From NCBI GenBank assembly GCA_947304065.1, contig CAMZAI010000014.1, forward strand, positions 1-22,141: DNA of 22,141 bases. The letters run 5' to 3'. The position numbers and the translations under genes are program-made. Source of the stretch: an uncultured Clostridia bacterium. Lineage in GTDB: Bacteria > Bacillota > Clostridia > Lachnospirales > Lachnospiraceae. Shown one piece after another: positions 15,139 through 22,141 of the stretch. The notes under the pieces are model-generated. The model searched no databases and was not told the DNA's origin. It saw nothing but the letters and a program-made list of their open reading frames with translations. Positions within the stretch are counted from its first letter, which is position 1. Every line of letters begins with the position of its first letter.

Positions 15139-17202
15139 TCACCTAAACATAAGATAAAGGAGATAGATCAGGGTTCCTGTAAGACCGATGCATATCAGCA
15201 TCAGACTGAATGACAGAGCGCCCGAAACGATCTTGTAGTAAATCTCTGTTTTTATATAGCCTCTCTTCATCCTGTCGAGCTTTGGATGACGTTTTTTCTC
15301 GAGATCCTTAAATACATGTACGCGCATCAGGTCGACGATTCCCGCGAATGTATTGCCGAGGATCATGCCGAGCTTCTCTCCCACCGCCATCGTGCATTTC
15401 CAGATGCCTTTCAGTATCCTGTCAACACACAGATGTCTGAAAATAAACGGGAAGAATCCGGTGAGCAGCGGTCTGTAAACAAGTTCTTCGAGGTCAAGCT
15501 TCGCGGGCCAGCGGTTGAGGTAAACGGGCGACTTGCGCCTGTCGCCTTCGGTCAGCCAGAGTCTGATCAGAACGAAGAATACCGTACCGATCCCGAGAGA
15601 TATCAGTGAACCTTTCAGATTCTCCCACGAGAACAGCTTAAGTCCTTTAAGGACTTCCAGCTGATGATGCTCGTATTCCGCAGTATTGAAGCTTCCCATG
15701 AGAACGGCCACTCCGTTTACGAACAGCTTCGGAGCCGTGCCGAACAAAAGGATGAGCGCTGCCGGGATGCCTATCGAAACATATGTGAGCGCAGATATCG
15801 ACTTATCCTTGCCTGCGTATTTGCAGTCCTTATCGGGCCGGTCGACAAATATCGCATGGAATATCTTCATCATGTACGCGAAGGTCATTCCGCCGCTGAC
15901 AAGGAACAGAATCTCTATTGTTTTGAAAAGAGGCGCCAGACTCCCGGCCTCATGAATGTATTCGACAAGTCCTTCATGTATAAGAGTCTTCGAAACATAA
16001 CCGCTCAGCATCGGAACGCCTGAAATTCCGAGAGCCCCCACAGCGAACATAACCTTAAGCAGCGGAATATCGCGTCCGTAGCCCTTCAGGTCGTTCAGGT
16101 TCAGCATATGGCAATTCATATAGATCGCGGCCGCGCAGAGGAACAGCGTGAGCTTGAACAGCGAGTGATTGACCATATAGAGCATTGCGCCCGACATAGC
16201 GAGTGTGCACTCTTCCTTCAGCAGGGGAATAAGTCCGCATCCGATCAGTATAAAGCCTATCTGTGAAACCGAGGAGCATGCGAGCGTACGCTTTAAGTCT
16301 ACCGAGAATACGGCAAGGATCGCTCCGAGAAGCATCGTGACCGTACCGAGCAGAATCACGGTAAATCCGAACGCGAAATTCTCCGCAAATATCTCAAGTA
16401 CCAAGATCAGTACGCCGAAAATACCGCACTTTGTCAGTACGCCCGAAAGCAGTGCAGATGCGGGTGCCGGTGCCACGGGATGCGCCTTTGGCAGCCAGAT
16501 GTGCAGAGGGAACATACCGGCCTTTGCACCGAAACCGAACAGTATGCATCCGCCTGCGGCGTACAGTGCTTTGATCTTAGCAGGATCGCCCGACGCGAAT
16601 ATCTCCGAGCATGCCTTCTTCAACATGCTCATATCGAGCGTTCCGGTCATATGATTTACCAGAAGCAGGCCCATCAGCATCACAAGACCGCCTATGACCG
16701 CTACGGCCAGATATGTCTCAGCCGCGCGCATCGATTCCTTTTTCTCTGTATGCGCAACATACGCGTACGATGCGAGCGACATGATCTCAAAGAATGTAAA
16801 TGTAGTCAGCAGGTCCGCTGAGATAAATACTCCGAGCGTAGCCGCGAAGGTCCACATCGAAAGGCAGTAATACCTGACATTGTTCTTCGCGTCGCCGAAA
16901 TACTGGAGCGACGATGCCGTCGAGCTGAACCACATGATCACTGTAACGCACAGGTATACGATCCTGAAACCGTCGAGCCTGAACGATAGTCCGAAACCCT
17001 CGACAAATGGCACAGTAAGATAAGGCATTCCGTCAGCCCTCACGGAAAGCCAGATGGCCGCGACAGCGATCAGAGCCTCTTCGACTACCGAAGAGAGCGC
17101 GATCCGCTCGGTCCTCTTCTTATCCGCTCCCGAAAGAAAGATAAAAAGGGACGAGACAAACGGCCACAATATGAGTAAAAGCAGAAATACATTGCCTTTC
17201 AT
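15139..17202 (-). CDS. Large antiporter subunit with C-terminal extension (NuoL/MrpA/HyfB-like)
   Basis: A 687-aa membrane protein of the Proton_antipo_M family, one proton channel of the antiporter complex. The conserved charged residues are present: Glu139 in TM5 (FFEIMS), Lys227 in TM7 (GAKAGMFPLH, with His234), Lys258 in TM8, His346 and Lys350 (NHSLFKLTLF), and Lys405 in TM12 (GYVSK). The core ends near residue 510. The remaining ~175 residues include an amphipathic stretch and a final membrane helix, recalling the lateral helix of NuoL or the tail of MrpA and hydrogenase-4 subunit B. ATG 17202 is chosen because AGGAG sits 8 nt upstream; the in-frame TTG at 17208 is too close to it. It begins 15 nt after the preceding stop and is the last gene of the operon. 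Confidence 0.88.
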   Translation of the reverse strand: MKGNVFLLLLILWPFVSSLFIFLSGADKKRTERIALSSVVEEALIAVAAIWLSVRADGMPYLTVPFVEGFGLSFRLDGFRIVYLCVTVIMWFSSTASSLQYFGDAKNNVRYYCLSMWTFAATLGVFISADLLTTFTFFEIMSLASYAYVAHTEKKESMRAAETYLAVAVIGGLVMLMGLLLVNHMTGTLDMSMLKKACSEIFASGDPAKIKALYAAGGCILFGFGAKAGMFPLHIWLPKAHPVAPAPASALLSGVLTKCGIFGVLILVLEIFAENFAFGFTVILLGTVTMLLGAILAVFSVDLKRTLACSSVSQIGFILIGCGLIPLLKEECTLAMSGAMLYMVNHSLFKLTLFLCAAAIYMNCHMLNLNDLKGYGRDIPLLKVMFAVGALGISGVPMLSGYVSKTLIHEGLVEYIHEAGSLAPLFKTIEILFLVSGGMTFAYMMKIFHAIFVDRPDKDCKYAGKDKSISALTYVSIGIPAALILLFGTAPKLFVNGVAVLMGSFNTAEYEHHQLEVLKGLKLFSWENLKGSLISLGIGTVFFVLIRLWLTEGDRRKSPVYLNRWPAKLDLEELVYRPLLTGFFPFIFRHLCVDRILKGIWKCTMAVGEKLGMILGNTFAGIVDLMRVHVFKDLEKKRHPKLDRMKRGYIKTEIYYKIVSGALSFSLMLICIGLTGTLIYLLYLMFR

Positions 17203-17217
17203 TTCCAAAACTCCTGC

Positions 17218-18684
17218 TTAAAGTAATCCCGAAACCGTCTTGAGATAAGACGAAAGCGGCTGCCACCAGATACCGAGTATCAGAGTGACTGCGGATGCGA
17301 GTCCCACAGGGAACATCATCTTCCATCCCGGATCGTGACATTCCTCGAAACGGTCGCATTTCGCGTTATCCTTCGGAAAATATCCGCGGATAAGAATGTT
17401 CAAGAGATAAACGGCTGTCAGCAGCGCTGAAATGATTATCGCGAAAGCGCCGACATAATCCATCACTCCCCCGCCGTCTATCGAAGCCCGAAGAAGGCTT
17501 ATCTTGCTGTTAAAGCCCATGAACTGGGGCACGCCGATGATCGAGAGCGCTCCGAATATCAGGCAGATGAATATGCCCTTCATACGCTTGCCGAGCCCGT
17601 CGATCTCGTAAATATAGCATTTGCCCGTAACATGCATTATCGCGCCGACGCTCAGGAAAAGTGCTATCTTCGTGACCGCGTGGGCCGCCGTATGCATGAG
17701 TGCCGCGTACATGCCCATGGGAGTCATTATGCACGCGCCGAACAGTATGTAGCTCAGGTTGCTGATCGTCGAATATGCCATTCTGCGTTTTAAGTGAGGC
17801 TCCTTGACCGCCATCGTCGATCCGTACAGAACGGTCAGCGCGCATAACGCTATTGATGCATATTGAGCCCAGGTCCCTCTTATCAGTTCGGTTCCGTAGA
17901 CATAGTATATAAGCCTGATAACAGCGAACGAACCGGCTTTTACGACCGCTACCGCATGGAGCAGCGCCGTAACGGGCATCGGAGCGACAGCAGCCTTGAT
18001 CAGCCATTTTCCGAAAGGCATCATCGCCGCCTTTACGGAAAAACCGCAGAACATCATGAAGAATACGAATACGAGCACGCCCTTGCTCACCGTACCGGGC
18101 ACCACGCCTCCTCCGAGCCTGAAGGTCAGATCGGAGCCGTTCATGAACAGTACGATAATGCCCACAAAGGCGAACGAAGCTCCGCCGAGCATATATGTAA
18201 GATACTGACGTCCGGCCTTCATCGCCTCGTCCGTCATCTCATGCATTACAAGCGGAAATGTGCAGAGCGTCAGGAATTCGTAGAACACATACATTGTAAA
18301 TAAGTCGCCTGCGAAAGCAATTCCGAGCACCGCGCCGAGCGTCATCATGAAGAAAGCGAAGAACTTGTTCTGTCTCTCCTCGTCCTCCATATATTCAAAT
18401 CCGTACAGCAATGTGAGCGGCCAGAGCACCGAAACCATGACGGCAAAGAATCTGCCCAGTCCATCGGTCCTGAACGCTATATCAAGTCCCTCAAGGAGCC
18501 TTAACAGCACGAATGACCCGTCGGTACCTTTCAGCACCACAAGCAGGACCAGGGCCAGATTGATCAGCGATTCGATAAAGACCGCCGTATTCCTCGCCCT
18601 GTTCCCTATCTTGGGAAATATGAGCAGCACCGCACCTGTCAGGGCAGGCAGCAGCACCGCGACCAAAATCCAAAAAGAAGACAT
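17218..18684 (-). CDS. Divergent large antiporter subunit (MrpD/NuoL-M-N family)
   Basis: A 488-aa protein with about 14 membrane helices, closest in layout to its neighbour at 18703-20181. Glu136 (FYEFLT), Lys218 (SVKAAMMP), Lys249 (VVKAGSF) and Lys394 (GFNSK) keep the usual proton-path charges, and His335/Lys339 correspond to the broken-helix pair. The TM7-TM8 loop departs from the family: where the neighbours read PLHxWLP-x-AHPVAPAPAS, this one reads PFGKWLIKAAVAPMPVTALLHA, losing two histidines. The ALLHA-x-x-VVKAG part is more like NuoL/MrpA. SD AGGAG is 7 nt before ATG 18684; the gap from the previous gene is 18 nt and to the next start 15 nt. It may have altered ion selectivity (inference). 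Confidence 0.87.
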   Translation of the reverse strand: MSSFWILVAVLLPALTGAVLLIFPKIGNRARNTAVFIESLINLALVLLVVLKGTDGSFVLLRLLEGLDIAFRTDGLGRFFAVMVSVLWPLTLLYGFEYMEDEERQNKFFAFFMMTLGAVLGIAFAGDLFTMYVFYEFLTLCTFPLVMHEMTDEAMKAGRQYLTYMLGGASFAFVGIIVLFMNGSDLTFRLGGGVVPGTVSKGVLVFVFFMMFCGFSVKAAMMPFGKWLIKAAVAPMPVTALLHAVAVVKAGSFAVIRLIYYVYGTELIRGTWAQYASIALCALTVLYGSTMAVKEPHLKRRMAYSTISNLSYILFGACIMTPMGMYAALMHTAAHAVTKIALFLSVGAIMHVTGKCYIYEIDGLGKRMKGIFICLIFGALSIIGVPQFMGFNSKISLLRASIDGGGVMDYVGAFAIIISALLTAVYLLNILIRGYFPKDNAKCDRFEECHDPGWKMMFPVGLASAVTLILGIWWQPLSSYLKTVSGLL

Positions 18685-18702
18685 CTCTACTCTCCTCTTA
18701 TA

Positions 18703-20181
18703 TCAAAGACCGATCTCGGAAATAACGTTCATGATACCGTTCTCTATGAATCCCGGGAACATGCCGAACACAAGCGCGAGCACCGACAGAATGATGATCG
18801 GAACAAGCATGATCGGACGGGGCTCGCATTTCTCAAGTCCCGAAGTATCAAAGTCATGTCCGGGGAAGAATCCGTCTATCGTGATCGGAAGCAGGTAACC
18901 TGCAGTCAGCAGCGCGCTCACCAGGAGAACTACGGGACCGATATATCCTGCCGCTCCGATATTCGCGTCAAGCGCTCCGCTGCAGAGGAACCATTTGCTC
19001 ACAAAGCCCGTAAAAGGCGGGATGCCGACGAGCGCCAGCGATGCGAACGTAAAGCCCCAGATAGTGATCGGCATGTGCTTTCCGATAGCCTTAAGTCCGT
19101 CGACGACGGTAACGCCGGTCTGATGAATGATCGCACCGGCCACAAGGAAGAGATCGTCCTTGATGATCGAGTGGAATATCACGTGAAGGAGCGCTCCAAG
19201 GAATCCCAGCGGATGAAGCGTCGAAAGACCGAACAGCACGTATGAAACCTGGCTGACGGATGAATATGCCAGTCTCTTCTTTAAACCTTTTTCGAGATAG
19301 GCCATCATCGAGCCGAGGAATACGGTCACCAGAGTGAGGATGATCCATGTGTACTGTACCCATGTGCCCCTGATGAAATCAGCGCCAACGCTGTAGAATA
19401 CCACTCTGATGATAGCGATAACGCCCGACTTTGTAATAACGCCCGAAAGTACTGCTGATGCGGGAGCCGGTGCCACGGGATGGGCGGTCGGCAGCCAGTC
19501 GTGCAGAGGGAAAAGACCTGCCTTGCAGCCGAAACCGATGATCGCGAGCAGAACGAAAGCCAGAAGCAGGTTCTCATGTCCCGCAACCTTCGAAGGATCG
19601 ACGATGCCGCCTCCGGTGAAGCTGTACGAGCCCGCATATGTGTAGATCAGGAAAATTGCTACAAGTGAAAGGAATGCGCCGGCGATCGAATAATACAGGT
19701 ACTTTTTGCCTGCGTCGATTGCTTCCTCGGTAAGCTCGTGAAGTACGAGAGGCAGCGAGATCAGCGTCATCATCTCGTAGAACAGATACATGGTCAGAAG
19801 GTTCGACGAAAGGTAGATACCGTTCAATACGCCGAATACCATCATGTAGAAAGCGAAGAAACGGTTCTTGTTCTCCTCATGCTCCATGTAGCCCATTGCG
19901 TAGAAGCCGACAACGGTAAACATAAGGCTCATCAGCGTTCCGAATATCTTCGAGAGACCGTCGGCCTTAAGGCCTATGCTCACATTCTCGGTGACGGACC
20001 ACAGAGTTACGCTCCCGCCCGCCGTATAAAGGCAGCAAAGCGTGATCACGCTCGATAACAGCAGCATGCAGCCCACATATATGTTCCTGGCCTTATCTTC
20101 CTTCAAAGGCCTTATCAGGAACAGGAGCACGCCCGCGATTATCGGGAAAAGTATGGATGAAAGAATCAAAAATGCGCTCAA
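18703..20181 (-). CDS. Large antiporter subunit (MrpD/NuoM-like)
   Basis: A 492-aa polytopic membrane protein. Key residues of the family are visible: Glu136 in TM5 (FYEMMT), Lys220 in TM7 (CKAGLFPLHDWLP, with His227 and His234), Lys251 in TM8 (ITKSGV), His337 and Lys341 (FHSIIKDDLF), and Lys396 in TM12 (FVSKW). It should carry one proton pathway of the complex. The start is TTG at 20181: GGAGG stands 7 nt upstream and the frame begins with the family-like MSAFLILSSILFPI; no ATG competes nearby. The gap from the previous gene is 15 nt. The family includes both ion-pumping and antiport proteins, so the exact ion is not determined. Confidence 0.9.
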   Translation of the reverse strand: MSAFLILSSILFPIIAGVLLFLIRPLKEDKARNIYVGCMLLLSSVITLCCLYTAGGSVTLWSVTENVSIGLKADGLSKIFGTLMSLMFTVVGFYAMGYMEHEENKNRFFAFYMMVFGVLNGIYLSSNLLTMYLFYEMMTLISLPLVLHELTEEAIDAGKKYLYYSIAGAFLSLVAIFLIYTYAGSYSFTGGGIVDPSKVAGHENLLLAFVLLAIIGFGCKAGLFPLHDWLPTAHPVAPAPASAVLSGVITKSGVIAIIRVVFYSVGADFIRGTWVQYTWIILTLVTVFLGSMMAYLEKGLKKRLAYSSVSQVSYVLFGLSTLHPLGFLGALLHVIFHSIIKDDLFLVAGAIIHQTGVTVVDGLKAIGKHMPITIWGFTFASLALVGIPPFTGFVSKWFLCSGALDANIGAAGYIGPVVLLVSALLTAGYLLPITIDGFFPGHDFDTSGLEKCEPRPIMLVPIIILSVLALVFGMFPGFIENGIMNVISEIGL

Positions 20182-20196
20182 TTTTCTGCCTCCACA

Positions 20197-21714
20197 TCAA
20201 TTGAATAAATTTAATCCGTTTTCTATGATCGTCATGATCGGTTCCGCTGCGATGCCGAGAACAAAATTCAGCACCGTCAAAGCGACGATCGCGATGTAAT
20301 ACTGCGTCTTCGCGGGTCTTTCATGAACAGCTCCGGAGAAATACGGTTCGCCCGCGCTCTCCGATCTCCTGTTCTCCGAATAGAGAATGACCACGGCGCG
20401 CAGGAAATATACGCAGTTCAGCAGCGTGGAAACCGCCAGCGCTATCAGCGTAACGAGCATCTTCCCGTCCGAAGCGATACCGGCCTTCGCGAACCATACC
20501 TTTGAGATAAAGCCCGCGAGCAGCGGAAATCCTACCATCGAGAAAGCTCCGACCGAGAAGCACAGCGCCGACGCCTTATATTTGTGGCCGAGTCCGTACA
20601 GCTCGCTGTAACGCTTTGAATGCGAGCCTTCCGTAAATTCCGTCGAGGAAATGAACAGCAGCGCCTTTGTGCAGCCGTGGGCGAAAATATGGAATATCGC
20701 GGCCACAAAGCCTATCGCCGTGCCTATTCCGATGCCCATGTAAATGTATCCGATCTGCGCTACCGAGGAATAAGCGATCATCTTTCGGATGTTCTTTTCT
20801 CTGATCGCGAGTACCGAACCGAGAATGATCGCTACAACGCCGAATGCGTACAGGATGTTAAGAACGCTGGAATTACGCACGACCTCTATTCCGAAAACCC
20901 TGTAATAGATCTTTATCAGCAGGAAAATGTAACCCTTTGAAACGACCGAGCTCAGCAGCGCGCTCGAGCATGCGTTTGACGTTCCGTAAGCTTCCGGGAT
21001 CCATGAATGGAACGGGAAAAGACCCGATTTTATCGCAAGTCCGACAGACATCAGCGCGATGATAACGGTAAGCGTCGTCTTGTAAGAATCATGCGCTGCA
21101 ATATCGGCCACGGCTTCCCGGATATTCGACATCAGCAGATGTCCGGTGATCGTATACAACAGCGAAACTCCGATCAGGAAAAGACCGGAACCCACAAGGC
21201 TTATTACCATGTATCGAACTGCCGTAACGATCGATTTGCCGAGCTGTCTGATCATGATCAGGCCGCAGCCCGCGATCGTATTGATCTCGATGAAAACATA
21301 AGCGGTGAACAGATCGTTCGTGTAGATCATCGCAAGCAGCGACGCCACCATCATATCCACGAGGATGAAATACAGATTCTGCTTGTCATCCTCCACGTCC
21401 TCCAATATCGCGTTCAGACCGCCGAGCACCGCGCAGAAAGCTATCGAAGATACGAACAGCGCAAGTATCGCCTCGAGCTCTCCCGCCCTGATCTCATTAC
21501 CCCAGGGCGCCGGGAAATGTCCCATATAGTATACGAAGGACTCGCCGTTAATGTGCAGCTTTATCAGCAGTACCGAAGACAAAACGATAACAAGCCCCAG
21601 AACGATCCTCGTCAGGTGCCTCGCGTATTTGCCGTTCAGAACGAAGGTCACTATCGCGCTGAACATGCACAACATTATTGAGAAAAAAGGAAAGTTGTTG
21701 ATAAAGTCCATCAT
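20197..21714 (-). CDS. Large antiporter subunit (MrpD/NuoN-like)
   Basis: A 505-aa polytopic membrane protein. It has Glu143 (FIEINT), Lys229 (AIKSGLFPFHSWIPEA, with His236), Lys260 (VVSKGY), His346 and Lys350 (AHGCTKALLF) and Lys405 (GFISK), the charged line through the membrane in MrpD and complex I antiporter-like subunits. The C-terminal 80 residues hold a charged loop (SENRRSESAGEP) and a last helix. AAGGA lies 6 nt before ATG 21714; an in-frame ATG follows immediately at 21711, so the first residue is uncertain by one. Its start overlaps the stop of the MrpC-like gene by 4 nt (ATGA), showing translational coupling. Directly following an MrpC homologue, it is the best candidate for the true MrpD. 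Confidence 0.9.
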   Translation of the reverse strand: MMDFINNFPFFSIMLCMFSAIVTFVLNGKYARHLTRIVLGLVIVLSSVLLIKLHINGESFVYYMGHFPAPWGNEIRAGELEAILALFVSSIAFCAVLGGLNAILEDVEDDKQNLYFILVDMMVASLLAMIYTNDLFTAYVFIEINTIAGCGLIMIRQLGKSIVTAVRYMVISLVGSGLFLIGVSLLYTITGHLLMSNIREAVADIAAHDSYKTTLTVIIALMSVGLAIKSGLFPFHSWIPEAYGTSNACSSALLSSVVSKGYIFLLIKIYYRVFGIEVVRNSSVLNILYAFGVVAIILGSVLAIREKNIRKMIAYSSVAQIGYIYMGIGIGTAIGFVAAIFHIFAHGCTKALLFISSTEFTEGSHSKRYSELYGLGHKYKASALCFSVGAFSMVGFPLLAGFISKVWFAKAGIASDGKMLVTLIALAVSTLLNCVYFLRAVVILYSENRRSESAGEPYFSGAVHERPAKTQYYIAIVALTVLNFVLGIAAEPIMTIIENGLNLFN

Positions 21715-22088
21715 GTCAGATCCTTCTTCCTTACCTGCATCAGTATCAGATCAAGGTCAAGAGTGTGATATTCCCTGTACATGCGAATCGTCATCGAAAG
21801 CATAAGTGCGGTAACGCTGACCGAAACAACGATACCCGTGAGTACCAGGCCGCTCGGTATCGGATTGATATACGCAGAAGCGTCGGTCACGCCGTCGATG
21901 ATGATCGGCGCTTTAAGCCCCGTGATATAGCCCTGCGACGCGAGAAGCATATAGATCGCGGTATCCATGATGTTCAGGCCTATTATCTTCTTGATCATAT
22001 TCCTGTGAAGGAGCAGATTGGCAAAACCGATGATAAAGAGTATCACCGATACCACATCCGTCAAATGATTCATAATTGTTTCGTACAT
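21711..22088 (-). CDS. mrpC: MrpC/MnhC (NuoK-like) antiporter subunit
   Basis: A 125-aa protein with three membrane helices (about 10-27, 31-52, 79-102). IIGLNIMDTAIYMLL and the segment NPIPSGLVLTGIVVSVSVTAL (77-97) match the MrpC pattern DPLPQALVLTAIVI-x-x-x-x-TA. It is the small NuoK-type subunit that packs beside MrpD. The ATG at 22088 overlaps the upstream stop by one base (TGATG), and its own stop overlaps the next start. The short acidic tail (TLDLDLILMQVRKKDLT) is slightly longer than in typical MrpC. Confidence 0.88.
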   Translation of the reverse strand: MYETIMNHLTDVVSVILFIIGFANLLLHRNMIKKIIGLNIMDTAIYMLLASQGYITGLKAPIIIDGVTDASAYINPIPSGLVLTGIVVSVSVTALMLSMTIRMYREYHTLDLDLILMQVRKKDLT

Positions 22089-22141
22089 CAGATCCTACCT
22101 CTCCTGACAAGCGCGTAAAATGAGTACATAGTGCAGGCAAC
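22088..22141 (-). CDS. C-terminal end of an upstream antiporter subunit (partial)
   Basis: Only 17 codons and a TGA stop lie in the window (VACTMYSFYALVRRGRI). The stop shares its A with the ATG of mrpC (TGATG), the tight coupling expected within this operon. In Mrp and Mbh operons the gene before mrpC is mrpB (or a DUF4040/MrpB-like subunit), so this is the likely identity, but the fragment is too short to prove it. Confidence 0.5.
   Translation of the reverse strand, partial: VACTMYSFYALVRRGRI

Noticed and set aside
21913..22140. Minus-strand 75-codon frame at the right edge
   Set aside because: It is out of frame with mrpC, which matches a known family and has TGATG coupling to the preceding stop.

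Overview
The window looks like a chromosome segment of a Gram-positive anaerobe of the class Clostridia. Shine-Dalgarno sites are strong (AGGAGG types), promoters are sigma-A-like, and the gene set (FapA/DUF342, CheX, HD-GYP and CHASE2 signalling proteins, Thr-Pro-rich surface proteins, a Mrp/Mbh-type antiporter operon) fits that group. This is inference from gene content; no rRNA or tRNA gene is present to place it. Every gene except one (fapA-like, 4000-5403) is on the minus strand.

Left block (1-3725, minus). An alpha-phosphoglucomutase is followed by a left-handed beta-helix acyltransferase that resembles only the C-terminal half of GlmU. Next comes the N-terminal part of a secreted protein with Ig-like folds that runs off the left edge. 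A divergent promoter region (3726-3999) separates this block from the fapA-like gene, which ends at a perfect 14-bp bidirectional terminator (5417-5447).

Central block (5462-14214, minus). Four closely spaced or overlapping genes form one probable operon behind a strong promoter (14267-14295). They encode GAF-HD-GYP, CHASE2-adenylate cyclase, TIM-barrel-GAF-HD-GYP, and a membrane-anchored FecR-like protein with a Thr/Pro linker and an unrecognised extracellular region. The operon combines cAMP synthesis, two predicted c-di-GMP phosphodiesterases and extracytoplasmic sensing. I consider it the most interesting system in the window. Just upstream of its promoter is a 179-nt element (14302-14480) made almost entirely of nested inverted repeats, and then a cheX-like gene with its own promoter and terminator.

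Right block (15139-22141, minus). This is the downstream part of a multisubunit cation/proton antiporter operon: the last 17 codons of an upstream subunit, an MrpC/NuoK-like subunit, and four tandem large subunits of the MrpD/NuoL/M/N type. The first four junctions from the partial subunit onward overlap or are under 20 nt apart. The last large subunit is longer, with a C-terminal extension like NuoL or MrpA. The complex probably couples proton and sodium movement across the cell membrane; its E/F/G/B subunits, or a linked hydrogenase or oxidoreductase, would lie to the right of the window.
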